DNA of 11,560 nt from an uncultured Mollicutes bacterium (GCA_913064935.1 CAJYBF010000012.1:1-11560); one strand, 5' to 3'; positions 1 to 5,248 are shown, counted from the first letter of the stretch. Made by a program: numbers and translations. Notes: a model not told the origin generated them from the letters alone.

Positions 1-27
1 CGCTGATGTGCTTTTCACCCAAACGCT

Positions 28-57
28 AAAGAAAGTATTAACCCCGATACTGTCTTT
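28..57. repeat. Hairpin in left-end segment
   Basis: AAAGA (28–32) pairs with TCTTT (53–57), and AGTAT (34–38) pairs with ATACT (47–51). There is one A/G mismatch between the two helices and the loop is 8 bases. The T-rich 3' arm resembles a weak intrinsic terminator, but the bases after it are TATTGCG rather than a U run. Its function is unknown. Confidence 0.4.
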
Positions 58-409
58 TATTGCGTGTTTTTGTCAAAAATTGCACCTGAAACTTAACTCC
101 GTATGGTATGAGACGTGAAATAGGCGTTTCGAAACACTCGCTCATTCCACAGAGTGACTCTTATTGATTGTTGCTCTTTTTAAATTAGCGGCAAGCAAAT
201 AATTCCAGCATAAAGAAAATATTACATAAAAGTCAGCGCGCGGTGATGCATCAATGCAAAATTAACGAATAAAGCTTTGACCAATATTTTTCGCATAAAG
301 GTCATATAAATCGTTACTTTAAAGAGAAAAAATGGAACCCTGTCTATTATCAAAAAACGCCTTTTTAGTTGGTCTTAATCTTGCTGTGCTTATCTACTGA
401 AAATAAACC

Positions 410-430
410 GCAGAGCGCAAATGCGTCTGC
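410..430. repeat. Compact GC-rich hairpin
   Basis: GCAGA (410–414) pairs with TCTGC (426–430), and CGCA (416–419) pairs with TGCG (422–425). One G is bulged and the closing loop is very tight. On the minus strand it is followed by GGTTTATTTT, so it could act as a weak terminator of a leftward transcript. No leftward gene was found for it. Confidence 0.4.
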
Positions 431-443
431 TGAATCAGTGCGA

Positions 444-500
444 AGTTTTATTTCACTCTAGTTTATCGTGAGTTAGGTAACGCAAAAGAAGAATAAAACT
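444..500. repeat. 9-bp inverted repeat just upstream of prmC
   Basis: AGTTTTATT (444–452) is perfectly complementary to AATAAAACT (492–500). A smaller ACTC/GAGT pairing lies inside. It sits 10–15 bases before the point where prmC-like coding begins, so it could be a leader structure or the edge of a rearranged segment. AT-rich repeats of this length also arise by chance. Confidence 0.3.
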
Positions 501-511
501 GGGCATTTTAA

Positions 512-1285
512 AGAGGGAAACATCATGAAATTTTTGAAAAAGTATTATTTAAAATAAATCCTTTTATAAAAAATCTGAGCCTAGAAGAAATTGAAGATAT
601 ATTTTTATGTAACCTAAATAAATGTATCTTTGATAATATTCCTGTTCAACATATAAATTGAGTAGAATATTTTTACGGGTATGAGTTTATAGTTAACGAT
701 TCAGTTCTCATCCCAAGATTCGAAACAGAGGAATTAGTGGGTAATGTCTTGTTTGTTTATGACGAAATATTTGGAAATAACAAGGTGGAAGTTGTTGATG
801 TCGGGACCGGTTCAGGAGCGATAGCTATTAGCTTGGATCTAGAGGAACAAAACATGAATGTAATTGCAACTGATATAAGCAAAGAGGCATTAGAAGTGGC
901 AAAAGATAATAATAAAAAGTTGAATGCTAATGTTGAATTTTACCTTGGTAATATGTTAGAGCCTTTAAAAGGAAAAAAATTCGATATATTAGTTTCTAAT
1001 CCACCATATATACCTAGTGAAGAAATTGTGGATTCATTGGTTTTAGATAATGAACCTCACGTAGCGCTGTTCGGTGGAGAAGACGGATTGAAGTTTTATA
1101 GACAAATTCTTATGAATGCGAATACCATTCTAAACAAGAAAAATATTATTGCTTTTGAACACGCTTACGATAAAGGAAAAGAAATGGAAGATTTAGCTAG
1201 AACATATTTTCCTAATTCGGACATACGATTATTTAAAGATTTACAAGGCAAAGATAGAATGACTATTATAGTCAACGGAGGATAA
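512..1285 (+). pseudogene. prmC: PrmC/HemK release-factor glutamine methyltransferase, disrupted
   Basis: PrmC transfers a methyl group from S-adenosylmethionine to the glutamine of the GGQ motif in release factors RF1 and RF2. The reading frame opens after TAA at 509–511. It reads the N-terminal helical domain (INPFIKNLSLEEIEDIF), then VLIPRFETEELV, the SAM-binding motif VVDVGTGSGAIAI, and the catalytic NPPYIPSEE. Two lesions are visible. First, TGA at 659–661 interrupts QHIN*VEYFYG exactly where the family has a conserved glycine (QYIxG), so a GGA-to-TGA change is the simplest explanation. Second, no ATG or GTG opens the frame. An ATG at 525 with AGAGGGA 6 bases upstream would give MKFLKK, but it is one base out of phase; one extra A in the run 537–541 would join it to the rest. 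Re-initiation at GTG 737 would yield only the 182-residue methyltransferase domain. Either the gene is decaying or the read has errors. Family identity is secure. Confidence 0.85.
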
Positions 1286-1287
1286 TT

Positions 1288-1644
1288 ATGGATAGTATAT
1301 TAGGTTTTATACTCGGAAACATTTGGATTATTATTGGAATATTGTGGCTTTTCAGAAAATTCAAAGTTCGCAATTCTTCAACTCCAACTATTACAAGAAG
1401 TAATTCAGATAGAAATCAAGTTGTGATGACAAATAGAACTGATAAGTCTAATATTAGACCAACTGTTCCAAGCATTGGAAGCAAATATTCCCAAAAAGAT
1501 CAATGCGTAACAGAGGATACAAACTTGGTAGGTTCATCTTTAGATCACAGCTCTATGGAATCACTTGATAACATAAAAAATCTTTACAAAGCTGGGATGA
1601 TTTCCAAAAAGGAATATCGAGAATACATTGATAAGAACTGCTAA
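1288..1644 (+). CDS. Small membrane protein with C-terminal SHOCT domain
   Basis: This is a 118-residue protein of unknown function. Residues 4–22 (ILGFILGNIWIIIGILWLF) form one transmembrane segment, followed at once by basic RKFKVR, which suggests an N-out, C-in orientation. Residues 28–90 are a polar linker rich in Ser, Thr, Asn and Arg, likely disordered. Residues 92–116 (SLDNIKNLYKAGMISKKEY) match the SHOCT pattern of a short helix, a Gly-containing turn and a second helix. SHOCT domains usually sit at protein ends and are thought to mediate oligomerisation. ATG 1288 is preceded by GGAGG two bases after the prmC stop. Its stop TAA shares a base with the tsaC start (TAATG), so it should be translated together with tsaC. 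I know of no equivalent at this position in B. subtilis. The domain call is by eye. Confidence 0.75.
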   Translation: MDSILGFILGNIWIIIGILWLFRKFKVRNSSTPTITRSNSDRNQVVMTNRTDKSNIRPTVPSIGSKYSQKDQCVTEDTNLVGSSLDHSSMESLDNIKNLYKAGMISKKEYREYIDKNC

Positions 1645-2246
1645 TGAGGAAAATAAATATTAATGAGATAGGATCTCTTGATTTAAAAGGGCGAACTATC
1701 GCTTTTCCAACAGACACTGTGTTTGGTGTTGGCGCAATGATATCAGATTTGGAAGCTATCGAGAAAATCTACTCTTTGAAAAAGAGGGATTACTCTAAGC
1801 CATTGGCTGTTCTCATATCTAGTGTGGATGAACTATATGATTTGGTTAGTGATGTAGACTTACTTGGAAAAGTAGATAAATTTTGGCCTGGTGCGATTAC
1901 ATTTGTCTTTAAGAAGAAGAATATCAATAGTAAAGTAACGGGTGGACTAGATACAGTTGGGATAAGAATTCCAAAAAGTAAAATAGCTCTAGAAATATTA
2001 AAGAAGTTTGGACCCTTAGCGGTTACTAGCGTAAATTTCTCTGGAGAAAGTAGTGCTGAAGAACTACAAGAGGTACTTAAATTTGATATCGACTACGTTG
2101 TTACAAATAAAGTGAAAAGTGGTAATATTGCATCTACAGTAGTGGATATTTCAACAGATCCTCCTACGATACTTCGAGAAGGAACAATATCATTTAAGGA
2201 ATTACAAAAAGAATTTCCAAATATTAGAAAAAAACGAATAGATTAA
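1644..2246 (+). CDS. tsaC: Threonylcarbamoyl-AMP synthase (TsaC/Sua5/YwlC family)
   Basis: TsaC makes threonylcarbamoyl-AMP from threonine, bicarbonate and ATP in the cytoplasm; TsaD then places this on A37 of ANN-decoding tRNAs (t6A). The 200 residues carry the YrdC-fold signatures in order: FPTDTVFGVGA (21–31), KKRDYSKPL (46–54, the basic patch), WPG (81–83), VGIRIP (105–110), TSVNFSGE (128–135, usually TSAN), STVVDIS (164–170) and ILREG (176–180). It is the short TsaC form; B. subtilis YwlC is longer and carries an extra C-terminal Sua5 domain, which is absent here. The ATG overlaps the stop of the SHOCT gene as TAATG and has no clear Shine-Dalgarno sequence of its own, so translational coupling is likely. 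Position between prmC and spoIIR agrees with Bacillus-type order. Confidence 0.93.
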   Translation: MRKININEIGSLDLKGRTIAFPTDTVFGVGAMISDLEAIEKIYSLKKRDYSKPLAVLISSVDELYDLVSDVDLLGKVDKFWPGAITFVFKKKNINSKVTGGLDTVGIRIPKSKIALEILKKFGPLAVTSVNFSGESSAEELQEVLKFDIDYVVTNKVKSGNIASTVVDISTDPPTILREGTISFKELQKEFPNIRKKRID

Positions 2247-2287
2247 AAAACATCTGGACAAGTTATCCTTGAGGCAGGTGTTTTTTT
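2245..2287 (+). terminator. U-tailed hairpin overlapping the spoIIR ribosome binding site
   Basis: The arm AAAAACATCT (2246–2255) pairs with AGGTG plus the T run (2276–2285); this stem contains one T-G wobble. The 20-base loop can itself fold through CAAG (2259–2262) and CTTG (2268–2271). The T run (2281–2287) ends directly at the spoIIR ATG. It looks like an intrinsic terminator after tsaC. The AGGTG that must serve as the spoIIR ribosome binding site lies in its 3' arm, so a transcript that reads through would still have the start site covered. Whether it acts as terminator, translational lock or both is inference. Confidence 0.65.
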
Positions 2288-2752
2288 ATGAAATATATGT
2301 TTATTCTACTTCTATTCTTGCCTATTATGTTAATGAGTAATGTGAAGGAAGAGGAGTTTAGATTAAGAATAATCGCTAATAGCGATTCGGTTTTAGACCA
2401 ATCAATAAAAACTTCTCTAAAAAAGGAGTTACTTGAAGTGTTATCCAATGTGGAGGATAATAAGATAGAATATATAAATAATAACTCCCAGTTGATTGAA
2501 AACATAGTGAAATCAAATATAAAGGATACGGACTATGAATTTACTATCGCTTATGGAATTAATCATTTTCCTACTAAATCAATAAATGGCAATGTGATGC
2601 CAAGTGGAGATTACAATTCATTAGTTATTACCTTGGGAGAAGGGTATGGAGAAAATTATTGGTGTATCCTATATCCTGACTCTGTAACAAATGGTGGTAA
2701 TGTGGTGTACAAGTCTTATTTATACGAGAAGTTCAAGGACATATTTTTATGA
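2288..2752 (+). CDS. spoIIR: Stage II sporulation protein R (SpoIIR), short form
   Basis: In spore formers SpoIIR is made in the forespore under sigma-F and secreted; it triggers the mother-cell protease SpoIIGA to mature pro-sigma-E. This 154-residue protein starts with a hydrophobic signal or anchor (residues 4–17). The family core follows: FRLRIIANSDS (24–34), DQSIK, FPTKSINGNVMPSGDY (94–109), LVITLGEGYGENYWCILYP (112–130). The B. subtilis protein is considerably longer (about 220 residues from memory), so the C-terminal part is reduced here. ATG 2288 follows AGGTG (2276–2280) at 7-base spacing; ATG 2297 is an alternative. The stop is TGA with an in-frame TAA three codons on. Location between tsaC and rpiB matches Bacillus order, which strengthens the call. 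Whether this organism sporulates cannot be told from the window. Confidence 0.88.
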   Translation: MKYMFILLLFLPIMLMSNVKEEEFRLRIIANSDSVLDQSIKTSLKKELLEVLSNVEDNKIEYINNNSQLIENIVKSNIKDTDYEFTIAYGINHFPTKSINGNVMPSGDYNSLVITLGEGYGENYWCILYPDSVTNGGNVVYKSYLYEKFKDIFL

Positions 2753-2783
2753 TTACATTAATATCTTTTACAAGGGGGATATA

Positions 2784-3221
2784 ATGTATAATATTAAAAG
2801 AGTAAGTTCAGAAGAAGGACTAGAGATTAAGAGGAATGTAATAGAGTTTTTAGAAAACATTCCATCAGTTGATAAAATAGATGATGAAGTTGTGAATAAT
2901 GCATCAGTTCTTTTCGATGATGACAAAATTCTTGGTTTATTATCATATGAGAAGTTTACGTCATATGGTTTGATAAGATATTTTATTTTCAAGAGTATCA
3001 TTTCAAATGATCACATCCTTGAGCTCTTAAATGACGTTATTGAATCCGCGAGAGATAGTCAAATTGATTCTTTATTTTCAGTAATAAACAAAGAGGAGAT
3101 AGAAAAGTTCTTTGGTGAGTTAGGATTTGATAAAGTAGACAAATCGACTTTTATTATAGATGAGGAAAACTTTTTAGATTCGAAATACAAAGATGCTAAC
3201 ATAATGCTTTGTAGAATATAA
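2784..3221 (+). CDS. GNAT-like protein of unknown function, degenerate
   Basis: This is a 145-residue soluble protein. The pattern of an N-terminal helical stretch, strands around SVLFDDDKILGLLSYEKF (41–58) and LIRYFIFK (63–70), a helix (ILELLNDVIESAR, 78–90), SLFSVINKEEIEKFFGELGF (96–115) and a last strand resembles the N-acetyltransferase fold. The ending FFGELGFDKV is typical of that family. The glycine-rich acetyl-CoA loop (R/QxxGxG/A) that should precede the central helix is missing: there is only ISNDH. Catalytic function is therefore doubtful. ATG 2784 is preceded by AAGGGGG at good spacing; an upstream extension in the same frame would overlap spoIIR and is not needed. It is 31 bases after spoIIR with no promoter or terminator between, so the two are likely co-transcribed. 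The fold assignment is tentative. Confidence 0.7.
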   Translation: MYNIKRVSSEEGLEIKRNVIEFLENIPSVDKIDDEVVNNASVLFDDDKILGLLSYEKFTSYGLIRYFIFKSIISNDHILELLNDVIESARDSQIDSLFSVINKEEIEKFFGELGFDKVDKSTFIIDEENFLDSKYKDANIMLCRI

Positions 3222-3223
3222 GC

Positions 3224-3253
3224 AAGTACGACTTATTAGTCGTATTTTTTTTT
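3224..3253 (+). terminator. Intrinsic terminator after the spoIIR–GNAT pair
   Basis: TACGACT (3227–3233) pairs perfectly with AGTCGTA (3238–3244) around the loop TATT. Nine T residues follow directly (3245–3253), and A and G bases on the left can extend the stem into the T run. It begins two bases after the stop codon of the upstream gene, the classical arrangement. Confidence 0.92.
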
Positions 3254-3283
3254 GGATTGCTTTTGATAGGAGCATAATAGAAT

Positions 3284-3387
3284 TGTTGCCTGAGTAAGTA
3301 GGCACATACACTCTATTTTTCTTTACTATTCACATATTTAGCAGTATTATAGGCAACATAGGAATAAGACAAATACAATTCTTGCCT
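3284..3387. repeat. Four copies of TTGCCT/AGGCA in both orientations
   Basis: Copies are TGTTGCCT (3284–3291), AGGCA (3300–3304), AGGCAACA (3351–3358) and TTGCCT (3382–3387). The first can pair with the second as a 5-bp hairpin with an 8-base loop, or with the third over 8 bases; the third can also pair with the fourth over 6 bases. The flanks of copies one and four are alike as well (3281–3296 and 3377–3392 agree at 13 of 16 positions). They may be protein-binding sites or alternative RNA pairings. Confidence 0.5.
3322..3350 (+). promoter_or_regulatory. Possible weak sigma-A-type promoter
   Basis: TTTACT (3322–3327) and TATTAT (3345–3350) are separated by exactly 17 bases and match the consensus boxes at 4 and 5 of 6 positions. 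Transcription would begin near 3357, inside the AGGCAACA repeat, giving a leader of roughly 195 bases before rpiB. In DNA this AT-rich such matches occur by chance, so it is a candidate only. Confidence 0.35.
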
Positions 3388-3434
3388 CTGTATGGAATAA
3401 AATACTAATCGTCTTCAATTTCAACATGAACCGT

Positions 3435-3444
3435 AACATATGTT
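3435..3444. promoter_or_regulatory. Perfect palindrome AACATATGTT, possible operator
   Basis: A 10-base perfect palindrome lying about 60 bases upstream of the -35 box of the rpiB promoter. This could be a dimeric regulator site; nothing in the sequence identifies the regulator. Confidence 0.25.
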
Positions 3445-3504
3445 CTACTGTACTGATAATGCTTACATTTTTGTGTTTTTTGTCAAAAAAGTTACTCGTA
3501 TAAA

Positions 3505-3533
3505 TTGAAAGTACATACAAATTATGATAAAAT
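3505..3533 (+). promoter_or_regulatory. Sigma-A-type promoter of the rpiB–upp–atp operon
   Basis: TTGAAA (3505–3510) is followed after 17 bases by TAAAAT (3528–3533), with an extended -10 TG at 3525–3526. An A6 tract at 3485–3490 is placed like an UP element. The expected start near 3540 leaves only about 12 untranslated bases containing GAGG (3541–3544) before the rpiB ATG. No other good promoter was seen before upp or atp, and those genes overlap, so this promoter probably drives all eleven or more genes downstream. Confidence 0.75.
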
Positions 3534-3551
3534 TTCTTTTGAGGTATATTA

Positions 3552-3986
3552 ATGAAAATAGCAATCGGATGTGACCACGGCGGTTACGAGTTAAAAACAA
3601 AAATCGTTGAATATTTAGATGAGAGAAATTATGAGTATAATGATTTTGGATGTTATTCTACTGAGAGTGTAGATTATCCTATTTTCGCGAGAATTGTCGC
3701 TGATAAAGTTGCTTCGGGTGAGTTTGACCGAGGTATTTTAATTTGTGGCACTGGAATTGGAGTAAGTATTGTTGCTAACAAAGTAAAAGGTATCAGATGC
3801 GCTTTGGTGCATGACACAAAAAGTGCTGAATTTACTAGACTGCATAATGACTCAAATGTTCTAGCAATGGGTGGAAGAATCATTGATCACCAGTTAGCTC
3901 TAGAAATTACCAAGATTTGGTTATCAACTGAGTTTGAAGGCGGTAGACATATAAATAGAATTAATATGATTGAGAGGAGTCAATAA
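3552..3986 (+). CDS. rpiB: Ribose-5-phosphate isomerase B
   Basis: RpiB interconverts ribulose 5-phosphate and ribose 5-phosphate in the cytoplasm, supplying PRPP synthesis. The 144 residues have the family signatures: [14 protein letters not shown] (2–15, with D8 and H9), SVDYPIFA (39–46), [10 protein letters not shown] (61–70, with the catalytic-base candidate C65), [14 protein letters not shown] (96–109) and EGGRHINRI (129–137). The length is usual for RpiB. The related sugar-phosphate isomerase LacA/LacB subunits share the fold, but they normally occur as pairs in lactose/galactose operons, so RpiB is preferred; the Bacillus-type position (ywlF) agrees. ATG 3552 has GAGG at 7-base spacing and lies just downstream of a strong promoter. 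Its TAA shares a base with the upp ATG. Confidence 0.95.
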   Translation: MKIAIGCDHGGYELKTKIVEYLDERNYEYNDFGCYSTESVDYPIFARIVADKVASGEFDRGILICGTGIGVSIVANKVKGIRCALVHDTKSAEFTRLHNDSNVLAMGGRIIDHQLALEITKIWLSTEFEGGRHINRINMIERSQ

Positions 3987-4612
3987 TGAGTAAATTAGTC
4001 GTTGTCGATCATCCATTGATTGACCATAAATTATCTATCATAAGAAATAAGGAAACTGGTACAAGACTTTTCAGACAAGCAGTAAATGAAGTTGGAGGGC
4101 TAATGGCTTATGAGATTACTAGAGACTTACCTACAAAGGAAATCTCTGTAACAACACCAATAACAAGTACTACTTGCAAGGTATTAGCGAAAGAAGTAGT
4201 TATCGTTCCAATCCTAAGAGCTGGTATAGGGATGGTTGAAGGTATTCAAATATTGATCCCAACTGCTAAAGTTGGACATATTGGAATGTATAGAGATGAA
4301 GAAACTATGGAACCACACGAGTATTATGCTAAGTTTCCGAAAGAATTACCTGAAAGTTCAGTTTTAATAGTAGATCCTATGCTAGCAACTGGAGGGTCGC
4401 TTGATGCAGCTATCAATGCAGTAAAATCAAGAGGGGCAAAAGATATAAGATTTGTAGGTTTAGTAGGAGCTCCTGAAGGGGTTAAAAGAATCCAACGTTT
4501 ACATCCTGATGTTGATATTTATTTAGCAGCATTAGATGAAAAGTTAAATGAAGTAGGATATATAGTTCCAGGTCTAGGTGACTGTGGAGATAGACTATTT
4601 GGTACTAAGTAA
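3986..4612 (+). CDS. upp: Uracil phosphoribosyltransferase
   Basis: Upp converts uracil and PRPP to UMP and pyrophosphate, the salvage route for uracil. The 208 residues have the usual full length. Visible parts are the flexible-loop region [11 protein letters not shown] (74–84), the PRPP-binding motif [13 protein letters not shown] (126–138) and the uracil-binding C terminus [16 protein letters not shown] (192–207). The family normally reads GDAGDR at the last site, so C200 is a substitution at a conserved alanine; it is small and probably tolerated. The start overlaps the rpiB stop (TAATG) and GAGAGGAG lies a few bases upstream, giving both coupling and a ribosome binding site. The stop again overlaps the next ATG. 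RpiB can feed the PRPP used here, so the pairing makes metabolic sense. Confidence 0.96.
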   Translation: MSKLVVVDHPLIDHKLSIIRNKETGTRLFRQAVNEVGGLMAYEITRDLPTKEISVTTPITSTTCKVLAKEVVIVPILRAGIGMVEGIQILIPTAKVGHIGMYRDEETMEPHEYYAKFPKELPESSVLIVDPMLATGGSLDAAINAVKSRGAKDIRFVGLVGAPEGVKRIQRLHPDVDIYLAALDEKLNEVGYIVPGLGDCGDRLFGTK

Positions 4613-4833
4613 TGAAAATGAGAAAAGGTTTCAAATTGTATGCGATAGTAACACAGTACCTAATGCAAACTGTTGCGTTAGTGGTACTAGGTGTTTATTT
4701 TGGAAGTAAGTTAGATTTAAAATATGACACTGGAAATACATTTAGTGGAGCTCTAGGAATCGCTGGTATATTTATCGGGCTTGTTACGTTTGCATTATTT
4801 GTTTACAGATATGGTGGTAAAAATGAAGAATAA
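4612..4833 (+). CDS. atpZ: AtpZ-like small membrane protein of the ATP synthase operon
   Basis: This 73-residue protein has two transmembrane segments (about 12–30 and 45–66). A loop with GVYFGSKLDLKYDTGN between them matches the AtpZ/AtpI family pattern (GxxxGxxLD, then a Gly-rich second helix). Such proteins precede the structural atp genes in many bacteria; with AtpI they have been linked to c-ring assembly and to divalent cation handling. The ATG overlaps the upp stop as TAATG with no clear Shine-Dalgarno sequence, so re-initiation after upp is likely; ATG 4618 is an alternative start two codons in. It overlaps atpI by 11 bases. The family call rests on the pattern, the size and the context. 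Confidence 0.8.
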   Translation: MKMRKGFKLYAIVTQYLMQTVALVVLGVYFGSKLDLKYDTGNTFSGALGIAGIFIGLVTFALFVYRYGGKNEE

Positions 4834-5248
4834 TAATATTGATTACAGAGTTATCCCGTTTGTTTGGGCATATGGGATTGTAATTTCGCTCGCAATATTT
4901 TTTATAGGAAATGTACCAAGTGTTTATAACAACTATACTCTCTTAGGTGAAAGTGAGGGTGTACTAGGTTATACATGGGCTATTAGTTTTGCGTTAGGGT
5001 TGGTTACAAGTTTACTGAATTTCTCGTTAATGAGTAAAGCAGTAAGAAGTGCATTGGAAAAACCTGAACACGATAGAATGCGTTATTTGATGATGCAACA
5101 AGGACTTAGATATGTAATTTATTTAGGTATTATGGTAAGTGTTGCGTTTAATGATAGATTTGATCTCATCTTTGCTTTTGTAGGGATGTTATCGGTGAAA
5201 ATAGTTATGGTTATATATATTTTAATTACAAAGGGGGGGAATGAGTGA
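4823..5248 (+). CDS. atpI: ATP synthase protein I-like (AtpI)
   Basis: This 141-residue protein has four likely transmembrane segments (about 11–28, 48–70, 91–106 and 113–135). The pattern WAISFALGLVTSLLNFSLMSKAV around residues 50–72 followed by a short charged loop (EKPEHDRMRYLM) is that of AtpI. AtpI acts as a chaperone for assembling the c ring, shown best for sodium-type synthases. I chose ATG 4823 (MKNNNIDY) over the ATG 42 bases upstream because GGTGGT precedes it at proper spacing and the extension would only read atpZ out of frame. The stop TGA overlaps the atpB start as GTGA, and an in-frame TAA follows one codon later. Sequence conservation in AtpI is low, so position carries much of the evidence. 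Confidence 0.83.
   Translation: MKNNNIDYRVIPFVWAYGIVISLAIFFIGNVPSVYNNYTLLGESEGVLGYTWAISFALGLVTSLLNFSLMSKAVRSALEKPEHDRMRYLMMQQGLRYVIYLGIMVSVAFNDRFDLIFAFVGMLSVKIVMVIYILITKGGNE

Larger units (their letters stand above)
1..508. other. Gene-free left-end segment of different composition
   Basis: No protein family is recognisable on either strand here. The only open frame touching the left edge covers 2–118 on the plus strand (38 codons, ending TGA, with residues such as KKVLTPILSF and LNSVWYET). It could be the tail of a gene outside the window, but I do not recognise it. The first two lines count 38–40% GC, against 22% in a sample line inside prmC (901–960). Hairpins are visible at 28–57 and 410–430, and a 9-base inverted repeat at 444–452/492–500. 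In B. subtilis-type order prfA should lie here and overlap or abut prmC, yet nothing like it is present. Possible explanations are a rearrangement, a decayed insertion, or a chimeric assembly join near 500–525. I cannot choose between them from sequence alone. Confidence 0.6.
3254..3504. other. Gene-free stretch between the two operons
   Basis: About 250 bases without a credible reading frame on either strand. It contains four copies of a TTGCCT/AGGCA motif (see separate entry), a possible weak promoter at 3322–3350, a perfect 10-base palindrome at 3435–3444 and a T6-GTC-A6 element at 3476–3490 just upstream of the strong promoter. In B. subtilis-type order ywlE would be expected around here; no remnant of a phosphatase motif was found. 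Confidence 0.6.

Noticed and set aside
271..365. Short frame reading QYFSHKGHINRYFKEKKWNPVY, somewhat like a YARHG domain
   Set aside because: It is about 30 codons between stops, without a start, and the match to the YARHG pattern is too loose to support a call.
332..400. Possible 22-residue leader peptide MEPCLLSKNAFLVGLNLAVL...
   Set aside because: The ribosome binding site is poor and no gene follows that a leader peptide would control.
470..480. GTTAGGT as an integron attC core site
   Set aside because: The heptamer fits GTTRRRY but no partner RYYYAAC site lies at a suitable distance and no integrase or cassette is visible.
525..557. ATG with a good ribosome binding site reading a ten-residue peptide
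   Set aside because: It ends after ten codons. It is better explained as the original prmC start put out of phase by one missing base.
659..661. TGA read as tryptophan (Mollicutes code), making prmC intact
   Set aside because: All nine tryptophans checked in the intact genes are TGG and none is TGA. The TGA in prmC falls on a conserved glycine rather than a tryptophan. The two genes ending in TGA have a TAA shortly after, so termination alone does not decide it, but codon use does.
2263..2505. Minus-strand open frame over spoIIR
   Set aside because: It lies opposite a recognisable family gene, has no ribosome binding site or known motif, and reflects the AT-rich composition. The same holds for the minus-strand frames at 2768–3001, 3674–3883, 5222–5470, 7000–7278 and 10928–11188.
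4781..4822. Longer start for atpI
   Set aside because: The extra 14 residues only read atpZ in another frame and have no ribosome binding site; ATG 4823 is better placed.
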